DNA of 34,010 nt, taken from NCBI GenBank assembly GCA_949291295.1, contig CASEVE010000019.1, forward strand, positions 1 through 34,010, read 5' to 3'. This document shows, one piece after another, positions 21,888 through 28,951 of the stretch; the stretch's first letter is position 1; every line of letters begins with the position of its first letter. The stretch comes from an uncultured Olsenella sp. (GTDB lineage: Bacteria > Actinomycetota > Coriobacteriia > Coriobacteriales > Atopobiaceae). A program made the translations under genes and the position numbers. The notes under the pieces were generated by a model that was not told the DNA's origin, searched no databases, and worked only from the letters and a program-made list of their open reading frames with translations.

Positions 21888-22373
21888 CTACTCCCCCACC
21901 AGCGCGAGAAAGTCGTCCACCGAGAGCGCCGCCACAGGAGCGTGACGCAGGAGTGCCTCATCGCTGGTCACAAGAAAGTCGGCCTTTGAGCGCTGGGCTG
22001 CTGCCAGTACCATACAGTCCTCGAAGTCCGCGTGGATGCGCTGGTACTTTCGCGCGAGCCGGACGTCCGAGGAATCGGCTCCCACGGCCGTCGCAATCTC
22101 GCCCATGTTGGCAACGCACGCCGCGGCATAAGTGGCTATGGCGCGGGCCTGGCCCTCGGAGAGCACCGGATCCGTCGCCCTCGCCTGGCGCTTGAGCGAT
22201 GCCCCCACGAGGTAGTACACGTCCTTCGCCGTGCCGACCGCGTAGAGCAGGTCGATTCCCCTGCGCACGCAGACGTCGATGAGCTCATTCGCCGCGTGGG
22301 AGCGCAGGCGTGCCCCGTCGAACGCGTCGAGCCAGACGTTGGCATCGAGAAGGACGCGCGAAGGCTGCGACAT
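21888..22373 (-). CDS. PIN-domain toxin (VapC-like)
   Basis: 161 residues. The acidic PIN residues are visible: Asp in LLDANVWLDAF at the N-terminus, Asp/Glu in HADFEDCMVLAAA and Asp in FLVTSDEALL near the end. PIN toxins are Mg-dependent ribonucleases that cut tRNA, rRNA or mRNA when released from the antitoxin. The ATG follows the antitoxin stop directly (TAGATG), a tight translational arrangement. Antitoxin-first order is the rule for type II systems. Confidence 0.85.
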   Translation of the reverse strand: MSQPSRVLLDANVWLDAFDGARLRSHAANELIDVCVRRGIDLLYAVGTAKDVYYLVGASLKRQARATDPVLSEGQARAIATYAAACVANMGEIATAVGADSSDVRLARKYQRIHADFEDCMVLAAAQRSKADFLVTSDEALLRHAPVAALSVDDFLALVGE

Positions 22374-22751
22374 CTACACCTCACTCTCCAGACGCTCGTC
22401 ATACCAGTCCTCGCGAAGGTCGTCCCAGGATGGGATGTCCGCCCTGTCGTTTCCGGAGATGCCGAGCTCGCGAGCCGTCTGTACGTACAGGGAACGCAGG
22501 CTGGTAATCGCGGATGCCTTTCGGGCTGCCTCGTCGGAGAGCGCAGTCACCGCGTCAGGTGCGATGACCTTGCGCACGGATGCCGCGTCATCCTGGTGAT
22601 CCACCACAAACTGCCAAAACCCGCGCACCGCCGCGGACGGCGAGTAGCCCAGCCGCGCGAGCACGGCGTCCCCGGCTTCTTTGAGGGCCATGTCTATGCG
22701 CGTATTCATCTGCGTCTGCCGAACCTGCGACGCCGCGGTTGTTCCTGGCAT
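22374..22751 (-). CDS. Antitoxin partner of the PIN toxin (RelB/DinJ-like N-terminus)
   Basis: 125 residues. The N-terminal part (TQMNTRIDMALKEAGDAVL, then GYSPSAAVRGFWQFV) looks like a ribbon-helix-helix RelB/DinJ-type DNA-binding domain. The C-terminal part is acidic and Trp-rich (WDDLREDWYDERLESEV), suited to wrapping the toxin. Pairing an RHH antitoxin with a PIN toxin is common. The ATG at 22749-22751 is chosen because GAGGTGAT, complementary to the 16S 3' end, lies 4 nt upstream; starts at 22757 or 22760 are possible. Upstream, two TATAGCA boxes 8 bp apart may be its operator and -10 region. Confidence 0.78.
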   Translation of the reverse strand: MPGTTAASQVRQTQMNTRIDMALKEAGDAVLARLGYSPSAAVRGFWQFVVDHQDDAASVRKVIAPDAVTALSDEAARKASAITSLRSLYVQTARELGISGNDRADIPSWDDLREDWYDERLESEV

Positions 22752-22770
22752 ACTCATCACCTCGCTTTTG

Positions 22771-22785
22771 TATAGCAGTATAGCA
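22771..22785 (-). promoter_or_regulatory. Repeated TATAGCA boxes: antitoxin -10/operator
   Basis: Two direct TATAGCA copies at 22771 and 22779. On the minus strand this reads TGCTATACTGCTATA, with TATACT as a good -10 hexamer. Short direct repeats over the promoter are typical of RHH antitoxin self-repression (inference). Confidence 0.45.
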
Positions 22786-23058
22786 CTCTAACCACTGAAG
22801 CATTGCTTGGGTCACAAGGTCATCTAAAGCTGCTCTACCACATCACGGTAACCACATGCCCGTATCTACTTAACACTAGATACGCGCCACGCATACCAAC
22901 CACAACGAGCTTTCCATGCTCTACTGTCGCCGCATCTTAACTAAGGAGGAAGTCGAGCAGGCACGGCAGACAATGCCCAGATGTTGATACAACATTTTTC
23001 GACTTTTCACGGTTACTGTTTTCCTAGCGCTCTATCTCAACAGGCGAAAGGCCAGAAC
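22786..23058. other. Gap upstream of the lipoprotein gene
   Basis: 273 bp without a convincing gene. A short frame near 22910-22991 (ending ILTKEEVEQARQTMPRC) reads like the end of a protein but has no intact beginning and may be a gene remnant. Two minus-strand stretches resemble tRNA D-arms but do not fold into a tRNA. Confidence 0.4.
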
Positions 23059-23769
23059 ATGAGAAAAACCCTTGCACTGTTCGCGATTCCACTTGTCCTT
23101 ATCGCTTCCCTGGGGCTTGTCGGCTGCGAAATGGCGCCCAGCGCGCTGGAAGAAGCGGATGCCCTCATGGAGCAGGGAGACTATCGAAAGGCCAAGGAAA
23201 AGTACCTCGAACTTGAGCCAAGCGAAGAGATTAACGAAAAGATCTCCGAATGCCGCTTCTGGCAGTTTGCAAACTATGTGAGAGACTGCGGCGGGCTGGA
23301 TAAGGTGGATACCACGCCCGATGGGGACATCATCAGAAAGACCTATTCCCTGGACGTTGACAACACTGGACTTGTTCTTGTCATGTATCGCGAGGAATCT
23401 CTTACAGCCAGAGACAGCCTAACTGGCACAACATTTGAAATCAACCTCTCCATCCCCCACGACAGCAATGAGGTTAAGGCCAGTGCCTCATACGACATGA
23501 CAATGATGAGCGTCGGAAGAGTAAAGCAGACTGCCTCCGGAACGTTCAATAAGGACACCTACAAGAAGGGCGACTCAATCAACTGGGAAGACACCACCGA
23601 CACTGCGAGAACATACTCATCGTATGCCACGACCAGCCTCGGGCTTGATGTGCTTAAGTACAACTCCAGCCTGGTGGATGGAGCCCTGAGTTACCTTGCC
23701 TATGGCGTGAGAACCGGGACAGGTGGGGACGGTTCACTGGCGGACATTGGCTTCAACTCGTACAAGTAG
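23059..23769 (+). CDS. Lipoprotein of unknown function
   Basis: 236 residues. It has a clear lipoprotein signal: MRKTLALFAIPLVLIASLG and lipobox LVGC at residues 18-21. A short TPR-like helix pair follows (EEADALMEQGDYRKAKEKYLELEPSEE), then a beta-rich domain of about 150 residues with many Thr, Ser and Asp. Expected on the outer face of the membrane. Codon use is less GC-biased than in the metabolic genes, suggesting a more recent arrival. AAAGG lies 7 nt before the ATG. It stands alone on the plus strand among minus-strand TA genes. Confidence 0.8.
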   Translation: MRKTLALFAIPLVLIASLGLVGCEMAPSALEEADALMEQGDYRKAKEKYLELEPSEEINEKISECRFWQFANYVRDCGGLDKVDTTPDGDIIRKTYSLDVDNTGLVLVMYREESLTARDSLTGTTFEINLSIPHDSNEVKASASYDMTMMSVGRVKQTASGTFNKDTYKKGDSINWEDTTDTARTYSSYATTSLGLDVLKYNSSLVDGALSYLAYGVRTGTGGDGSLADIGFNSYK

Positions 23770-23943
23770 CGCGAGAAGGTCCCGGCGCTCGTTGCGCAGG
23801 ATGACCTGCGAAATTAAAGGGTTCACAGAGCACAAAATCGTCTGGAGATCCCAGCTCCACGACAAGGCTGGCCAGGGCAATAGTCCCAGCTACATCGGGT
23901 GCAAATCTATCCGACCAGGATTCTGGGCAGCGATAGGTACGCC

Positions 23944-24720
23944 TCAGAACAGGCACGCCTCGATGACGTCCTTGCCTCCCAGCTTGTTTAGCCACTCGGA
24001 CGGGATCCCCTCGATGCCGTAGACGATCCCGGCGAGCGCGCCGGCGACGGCGGCGGTGGTGTCCGTGTCGTCCCCGAGGTTCACCGCGGCGAGCGCGCAC
24101 TCGGCGTAGCTCGACGTGTTGGCAAGGCACCAGAGCGCGGCGTCGAAGGTGTGGCGCACGAAGCCGGTGGAGCGAATCTCGCCCACGGGTCGCGCTGCGA
24201 CGTCGCCCGCCACGTCCGCCGGACTCGCGCCGGCGATGAGGTCACGCGCGATATGCACCATGGCGACGCACGCCTCCGTCGAGGTCAGGTGCGCGTGTGT
24301 GATCGCGGAGACGGCGCGCACCTCGTCGTCGGTGGCGACGGCGAACGCGAGCGGGACCGTGCGCATGAGCGAGCCGTTGCCGTTGTCCCGCTCCCCCGCA
24401 AGGCCGTGCCCGCGCTCGAGCGCCTCGCGCGTGGCGTTGCCGATGTCGAAGAGCCCGTCGACCGTGTAGGCGCCCTCGCGATACCACCTCACGAAGCGCT
24501 CTCGGATGTCATCGACGTCAATGCGCCCCAGCTCGCGGTAGCTGTTGCAGATGGCGAGCACCATCGACATGTCGTCGCTCCACGTGCCCGCCGGCTTGTT
24601 GTGGCTGCCGTGGCCGACCATATCCGTGCAGCGGAACGAGCCCCGCGGTCGGAACTCGTACGGCACGCCCAGCGCGTCGGCCACCGCCTGGCCGTAGACG
24701 CAGTCGCGAAGTGCTGGCAT
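23944..24720 (-). CDS. ADP-ribosylglycohydrolase (DraG/ARH family)
   Basis: 258 residues. Metal-binding motifs are present at both ends: GTWSDDMSM (the T-x-D-D type) near residue 46 and LGDDTDTTAAVAGALAG near residue 214, with DIGNATREAL in the middle. These enzymes remove ADP-ribose from proteins, nucleic acids or small molecules using two Mg ions. No ADP-ribosyltransferase partner is visible nearby. Placement among toxin-antitoxin genes makes a protective role plausible but unproven. AAGGGG lies 8 nt before the ATG. Confidence 0.92.
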   Translation of the reverse strand: MPALRDCVYGQAVADALGVPYEFRPRGSFRCTDMVGHGSHNKPAGTWSDDMSMVLAICNSYRELGRIDVDDIRERFVRWYREGAYTVDGLFDIGNATREALERGHGLAGERDNGNGSLMRTVPLAFAVATDDEVRAVSAITHAHLTSTEACVAMVHIARDLIAGASPADVAGDVAARPVGEIRSTGFVRHTFDAALWCLANTSSYAECALAAVNLGDDTDTTAAVAGALAGIVYGIEGIPSEWLNKLGGKDVIEACLF

Positions 24721-24767
24721 GGTGGGGTCCCCTTACTACGCGTCTAACCTTCTCCCAAAAGCGTCGC

Positions 24768-25025
24768 TCACTCGTAGTGATCCTTTGCCGAGTGAAGCAT
24801 CAGCGTGTCGCCCGATACCTCGTAGACGAGGCGGTTTGCCTGGTCGATTCGCCTCGACCACATGCCGGAGAGGTCCCCGCGCAGCGGCTCGGGCTTGCCA
24901 ATGCCAGAGAACGGGTCCCGCTCGATGTCTCTGATAAGCCGGTTGATGCGCCTGAGCATCTTCCGGTCGTTGGCCTGCCACCAGAGATAGTCCTCCCAGG
25001 CGAGCTCCGACCAGGCCTTAATCAT
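24768..25025 (-). CDS. yoeB: YoeB toxin (ribosome-dependent mRNA endonuclease)
   Basis: 85 residues, full length. It follows the Txe/YoeB pattern: [19 protein letters not shown] at the start, [29 protein letters not shown] in the middle and HSAKDHYE at the C-terminus, where the catalytic His and Tyr lie. It cuts mRNA in the ribosomal A site when YefM is degraded. Its ATG overlaps the yefM stop by 8 nt, the normal coupling. Confidence 0.96.
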   Translation of the reverse strand: MIKAWSELAWEDYLWWQANDRKMLRRINRLIRDIERDPFSGIGKPEPLRGDLSGMWSRRIDQANRLVYEVSGDTLMLHSAKDHYE

Positions 25026-25290
25026 CGGATTGTCCGTCGTCGATCAGCTCGTGAACGGAGACGTCGCCACGGGCAAACTGCTCGCGGCTTCTCATGAGCT
25101 TGTCGCTCAGGTAGCGATTCTGCGCGATGTAGAGGTTCTCGATGAGGTTGTCGTAGTCGCGCGCGTTCATGACCACGACGTTTGCGTCCGGATCCTTGCT
25201 CGTCACCATAACGGGCTCGGCGTCGTCTCGGGTCTTGTCAAGATACGCCCTCAGGTCGCGGCGGAACGCGCTATAAGACACTGCCTGCAT
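25018..25290 (-). CDS. yefM: YefM antitoxin
   Basis: 90 residues. N-terminal Phd/YefM DNA-binding fold ([42 protein letters not shown]) and an acidic toxin-binding C-terminus. It neutralises YoeB and, with it, represses its own promoter. The ATG at 25288-25290 has GGAGG 5 nt upstream. Confidence 0.95.
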   Translation of the reverse strand: MQAVSYSAFRRDLRAYLDKTRDDAEPVMVTSKDPDANVVVMNARDYDNLIENLYIAQNRYLSDKLMRSREQFARGDVSVHELIDDGQSDD

Positions 25291-25305
25291 ACGAGCCTCC
25301 AATCA

Positions 25306-25341
25306 TGTACAGGATATGGTACCACTACTATGAAGATAGTA
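25306..25341 (-). promoter_or_regulatory. yefM-yoeB operator region
   Basis: TGTACA (25306-25311) and GGTACC (25318-25323) have centres 12 bp apart. E. coli YefM-YoeB is known to bind TGTACA-core palindromes spaced this way. Just upstream is the perfect dyad TACTAT-GAAG-ATAGTA (25326-25341). Confidence 0.6.
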
Positions 25342-25372
25342 TCGCTACGTCTGCTCTCAACAGATCGCGCCC

Positions 25373-25951
25373 CTACTGATACGTCACGAGCACGCTCATC
25401 CCGCCTTCGCCGCACGCCAGCGGGGCGACGGAGAGGACGCCGCGCCCCGCGTCGGCGATCTCCGCAATCTTGGCATCCAGCCTTTCGCTCAGGTCCGCAT
25501 TTACTCCGTCCTCCTCGCAGAAGACGCTTCCGGACACGGAGACAACGGCGGTGTGGGCCTTGCCGTCGGGCGCCGCCAGCCCCTTGATGGGCTTTGCCGT
25601 CGCCATCTTAAGAGCCTTTGCGATGGAGTTGACCTTCGCGGCAAACCTCATCGCCTGGTTGGCGTTCTCGTTGGGAATCTCAATCGCCCAGAAGAAGTCG
25701 TCTCCCTCGATGGTGAGGAACTTCTCGCCGCCCGACGACTTCTTGAAGGCAAACGCAAAGACGCCCAGGAAGAACAGCCTCGTCGCGGTGACTCGCTGCT
25801 TAAGATCCTCGCCCGACTCCACTCTCGCAGAGGCTTTGACGATAAGCCTGACCTGGTCTCCCTCAGCCTCGGGGCCACTGTAGAAGATCTTATCCCCATC
25901 AATCCTGAAGGACCCATTGGTCCCCGTTATTGAATCGTGGGCGCTCGCCAT
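25373..25951 (-). CDS. Hypothetical soluble protein
   Basis: 192 residues. The N-terminal half has a PH-like alternation (GSFRIDGDKIFYSGPEAEGDQ, RVTATRLFFLGVFAFAFKK, FLTIEGDDFFWAIEIPNEN). The C-terminal half contains VVSVSGSVFCEEDG and ends GGMSVLVTYQ. No signal peptide or clear membrane helix. Family not recognised. The ATG at 25949-25951 has GAGGG 5 nt upstream. It may form a small unit with the 62-residue gene upstream. Confidence 0.65.
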   Translation of the reverse strand: MASAHDSITGTNGSFRIDGDKIFYSGPEAEGDQVRLIVKASARVESGEDLKQRVTATRLFFLGVFAFAFKKSSGGEKFLTIEGDDFFWAIEIPNENANQAMRFAAKVNSIAKALKMATAKPIKGLAAPDGKAHTAVVSVSGSVFCEEDGVNADLSERLDAKIAEIADAGRGVLSVAPLACGEGGMSVLVTYQ

Positions 25952-26023
25952 GATGGCCCTCATCGGAGGAACCCGAACAGACAGCCGGACCGTATCCCCA
26001 ATGCGGGTTCCGAGGACGATGTT

Positions 26024-26212
26024 CTACACTTCCTCGGCCTTGAGGTCCTTTGCGTAGCTCTTCGAGAAGCTCGCCACGACTTCCCCGTCCACCTTCGCGA
26101 CTAGCTTGTCCCCGCTCGAGAAGACATGCACCTCTGTCCCGGCGGGATAGCGCTTCTCGCCAACGGGAATAGCGTCAATGCCAAACAGCTCGACCATCTG
26201 CTCGTTTTCCAT
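26024..26212 (-). CDS. Small hypothetical protein
   Basis: 62 residues, starting MENEQMVELFGI and ending KSYAKDLKAEEV, with a central beta-hairpin-like GTEVHVFSSGDKLVAKVDGE. GAGAGGA precedes the ATG at 26210-26212. Codon use is like the neighbours. Family and role unknown. Confidence 0.6.
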   Translation of the reverse strand: MENEQMVELFGIDAIPVGEKRYPAGTEVHVFSSGDKLVAKVDGEVVASFSKSYAKDLKAEEV

Positions 26213-26324
26213 CGCTTGTCCTCTCGTGAAAAGGTGCGTCTCATAGGGCAATTCTACTCGCGGATGCCTTATCAATTATCGGCATATAAATCGAAGGTGC
26301 CCTTTCCCTCTCGCCGAAAGAAAA

Positions 26325-27368
26325 CTATCGTCCCATCCGACGCCTGATTGCCACCTCTACCTGCTCAGCATTTGAAGTGTAATCAATAGGTTGGCCGCTC
26401 TCTGCGCTCTTCCAGGCATTAAGGCCATGCGAGAAGGACGAGATTTCCTTGGCAATTTCAAACGAATTAACGAATGCTGACGCCTCAGCAATTAGCTGAA
26501 TATCAGCATCTCCCAAGACGCCTGTTGGACTGCATTTTGGAACGACAACCTCTCCCCACCCCTTCTGGGAAAGCTCGATTGCACCCCGACTTTGAAGCGC
26601 GGCAATGACGAGATCCTTACCATCCATAACTGGACCGTAGTCAGCATGTGCGTAGACAAGCCCTGTCATCGAGCGCCCAGTTCGCGCATAGCAAAGAAAG
26701 TCGGTGAAGAATATCGCCTTCTGGAGCTTTGTCTTGTAGAGGTCCTTACAGCGAGACGCCAGCTCACACACCACAGCGGTTACTCGCTCAATATCAAACG
26801 GACGGAAGCCGTTAAAACAGTTCGGCTCCATCATCATCTTGGGGGTTGGCCACTGATGCGCAGCAAAAGCTGCAGCCAGCCCAGTGAGCGGAGCCTTGCT
26901 CTTGATGAAGCGACGGACCGCCGACGCAGTTCTTTCGCTCAGCTGGCTCTCCCTAACCGACAGCAGGGAGGCCGCCCCCTCCGCCGACGAGGCGAGCCTG
27001 AGCATGGTGTTGTGCGAGTCGTCGGGAATGGCGCCCGACTCATAGCGGGCAATCGTCTGCTCGCCAAAGCCAAGGAACTTGCTGAACTCACGCAAGGACA
27101 GACCATAGCTGTTCCTAAGCTCCTTGACCTCGTCGGGGGCCATGAGGCCATGGGCAGCACAGTAGGCGGAGTACGCGCGGCGCAGGTTGCCCTCCTCGAT
27201 GCGGGAGTCACCAATTGCCTTGCCGCAGCACGGACAGACAGCCACCTCGGCATCATAGGAGGTCGGCTCACCCTTGACGGGCAGCGTCTCGGTCCTGTGC
27301 TCAAGCCGTGCGTCAACCTCGCGATCGCATTCCGGACAATACGTATTCAGCGTCTTATCTGAGTTCAT
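26325..27368 (-). CDS. Zinc finger-HTH-Panacea (SocA/DUF4065) antitoxin
   Basis: 347 residues, three modules. An N-terminal zinc-binding part has CPEC (residues 11-14) and CPCC (residues 45-48), as in MqsA. A central XRE-type HTH follows (GLSLREFSKFLGFGEQTIARYESG). The C-terminal Panacea/SocA-like domain has TKLQKAIFFTDFLCYARTGRSMTGLVYAHADYGPV. Panacea domains are antitoxins that pair with many unrelated toxins, so the toxin must be read from neighbours. The candidates are the coupled frame directly upstream (27365-27535) and the gene at 27659. Its ATG overlaps that frame's TGA (ATGA). A 20-bp palindrome upstream is a likely self-regulation site. Confidence 0.85.
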   Translation of the reverse strand: MNSDKTLNTYCPECDREVDARLEHRTETLPVKGEPTSYDAEVAVCPCCGKAIGDSRIEEGNLRRAYSAYCAAHGLMAPDEVKELRNSYGLSLREFSKFLGFGEQTIARYESGAIPDDSHNTMLRLASSAEGAASLLSVRESQLSERTASAVRRFIKSKAPLTGLAAAFAAHQWPTPKMMMEPNCFNGFRPFDIERVTAVVCELASRCKDLYKTKLQKAIFFTDFLCYARTGRSMTGLVYAHADYGPVMDGKDLVIAALQSRGAIELSQKGWGEVVVPKCSPTGVLGDADIQLIAEASAFVNSFEIAKEISSFSHGLNAWKSAESGQPIDYTSNAEQVEVAIRRRMGR

Positions 27369-27535
27369 TCCCTCGTCCCCCGTCGGCCCACATACAGCTT
27401 TACCGACAAGCACTTACAACGCTCCACGCCCGTTCGAACGGACAGCTTCAAGTACAGCGTCTCTCCCTCGTGCTCCGGCGAGAATTCCGCCACGGTCCAC
27501 TTCTCCGAGTAGCGAGGATCTCTATCTAGGTGTAA
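27365..27535 (-). pseudogene. Coupled, apparently truncated toxin-like frame before the Panacea antitoxin
   Basis: An open minus-strand frame of 56 codons ends with a TGA that overlaps the antitoxin ATG. The only usable start is GTG at 27491-27493, giving 42 residues; before the frame there is an in-frame TGA in the palindrome. The sequence looks like the end of a real protein: EFSPEHEGETLYLKLSV, then CKCLSVKLYVGRR. A beta-strand ending of this kind, coupled ahead of an MqsA-like antitoxin, recalls MqsR-family toxins. That is a resemblance, not a demonstrated match. It may be a decayed toxin or a very short functional gene. Confidence 0.45.
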
Positions 27536-27549
27536 TCATATGATTACAC
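27530..27549 (-). promoter_or_regulatory. Perfect 20-bp palindrome, likely antitoxin operator
   Basis: GTGTAATCATATGATTACAC is a perfect palindrome about 160 bp upstream of the Panacea gene. TATACC and other -10-like hexamers lie beside it on the minus strand. A dimeric HTH repressor, such as the Panacea protein itself, would suit it. Confidence 0.7.
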
Positions 27550-27658
27550 GGTATAGTACACAAGGGGCTAAGGGCACCTACCAACTACTCGAAGAGTGGC
27601 AGAGGACGACGCGGACGAGCTCAAGTCAAGGCGATCATGTCAGCAAGACGAGGCCCGC

Positions 27659-28060
27659 CTATGCCCCGCCAACGTACCTGATGGGGTTCTGCCCGTGGAA
27701 CAGGTCCGTGACGAGACGATCCTTGTAGCGCTCACGCAGCTCGTCGCTGGCAAGGTTGCCAACGAACTCCACGCGGCCCTCTGTAGGAGGAAAGTCGCCG
27801 TCAGGCCTCATGAGCTCGCCGGTATGAAACCAACCCGCGACACGGTAGACCTCAACGACTTTGCCGTCGTGGACGCCAAGAGCAAGCCGGATGTTGCGCA
27901 CGCGGTCGAGACGCGCGGTCCACTCCCTACGGACTTGCTCGTAAAGCCCAACCCGAGAGCACAGCACCGACGAATCGACGTTCGTGATCTTGATGAGAAT
28001 CGCAGGCTCGTCAAAGTCGGACTCTCGAAGCTGCGTTGCAGCGTCAATGCTCGCCATCAT
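27659..28060 (-). CDS. Conserved hypothetical protein, possible toxin partner
   Basis: 133 residues. The recognisable pattern is LALGVHDGKVVEVYRVAGWFH, then VEFVGNLASDELRERYKDR and an ending GQNPIRYV. This arrangement recurs in small bacterial proteins of unknown role that I cannot name with confidence. No signal or membrane segment. Start: ATG at 28058-28060 (a second ATG follows directly) with GGGGG upstream. It lies upstream of the Panacea antitoxin in the same direction and is the alternative candidate for its toxin. Confidence 0.6.
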   Translation of the reverse strand: MMASIDAATQLRESDFDEPAILIKITNVDSSVLCSRVGLYEQVRREWTARLDRVRNIRLALGVHDGKVVEVYRVAGWFHTGELMRPDGDFPPTEGRVEFVGNLASDELRERYKDRLVTDLFHGQNPIRYVGGA

Positions 28061-28501
28061 GCATTGCCCCCGGGATCGACGTTGGAAACAATCTTCAAGT
28101 GTATTCACTTACCAGCCCAGCCGTTGCACGCATCCCAGGGCACGAAGTCACAACGTCGGCGCTCATCTAGGAATCTCAAGGACGCGTTTCGATATCCAAC
28201 CAGCATGAGTGAGAAGACGTTCTTCCTAAGCGCCCGTTGCTGGCGTATGGCCTCACTCTTTTACCAGCATTATAACCACCAGAATTGACGCTTTCAGCGC
28301 AGACCGTACTAGCAGACATAAAGATAACAGCAGGTGAGCGAAAAGGCCTGTTTTACTGCCATTGCCCGAATTCATTTGTCTTGGGCAACATTCGCATGTA
28401 AGAATTGCAGATGAAATAATACGTCGTCACTCGAGCAATAGTGTTCTATCGTTCATTAGTGAATAGCAAGCAAACTTGCCAATTAATCAGGAGGGCATAT
28501 T
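28061..28501. other. Gap marking entry into AT-richer DNA
   Basis: 441 bp with no convincing gene. Base composition falls from GC-rich to about even across it. Close to the first gene of the KAP operon are two dyads, TTCA-TTAG-TGAA (28452-28463) and GCAAG-CAAA-CTTGC (28466-28479), which may be control sites. No att-like direct repeat was found by eye. Confidence 0.5.
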
Positions 28502-28951
28502 GTGTCAACTGAAACCGAAGAAAGCGTGGCCGAAGCAAGCGAAGCCGAGGAGGGCGAGGCCGAAACGCGCGACACCGAGGAAAGTGTCGTTACTGGCAAG
28601 GAATTTATGCCTTACCCCAAGGATCTGATGGATGATACCTTCAGTAGCAGGGTTTCCCCGAGTGTTGTAGGAATATTAGGTATTCTCATTGTTATCTCTT
28701 TCGCAGGATGGTTCTGCTGGCGAGTGCTCAGCACTGCGGCTCCTGCATCTGAAGCTGCGATTTCTGCACCAGAAGTTGCGTTTTACTGCACCGCTTTACT
28801 TGTCGCTTCCCTGTTAATCATAGCGGCCTTAGCAATGGTTCGTTCTAGAACGGCTGCAGAGCGAAGAATTAAAGACAACTGGTATAAAGACCAACTTGAT
28901 GACTATCTAGCAAAAAAAGACAGGCCATCGAACAACACTAGGACTCAATAA
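28502..28951 (+). CDS. Two-helix membrane protein with acidic N-terminus (KAP operon gene 1)
   Basis: 149 residues. The first 35 are almost only Glu, Ala, Ser and Thr with many acidic residues. Two membrane helices follow (VVGILGILIVISFAGWFCW and VAFYCTALLVASLLIIAALA), then a basic tail ending in a KKDRPSNN stretch. No family recognised. The start is GTG with AGGAGG 7 nt upstream, a strong site. Its TAA overlaps the ATG of the KAP gene (TAATG), so the two proteins are coupled. The likely role is anchoring the NTPase at the membrane (inference). Confidence 0.8.
   Translation: MSTETEESVAEASEAEEGEAETRDTEESVVTGKEFMPYPKDLMDDTFSSRVSPSVVGILGILIVISFAGWFCWRVLSTAAPASEAAISAPEVAFYCTALLVASLLIIAALAMVRSRTAAERRIKDNWYKDQLDDYLAKKDRPSNNTRTQ

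Noticed and set aside
22776..22870. tRNA-like fragments on the minus strand (GTGGTTAGAGTGCT and GTGGTAGAGCAGC, resembling D-arms)
   Set aside because: No matching acceptor stem, anticodon arm or T-loop (GGTTCRA) could be placed. They may be chance or remnants of an integration site, but this cannot be supported.
23770..23943. Minus-strand stretch reading DRFAPDVAGTIALASLVVEL as a possible gene
   Set aside because: Protein-like for about 50 codons but with no start, no ribosome-binding site and no family. It may be a gene remnant; not enough to annotate.
28205..28288. Short plus-strand frame (MSEKTFFLSARCW...) before the KAP operon
   Set aside because: Only 27 codons, no ribosome-binding site and no recognisable feature.
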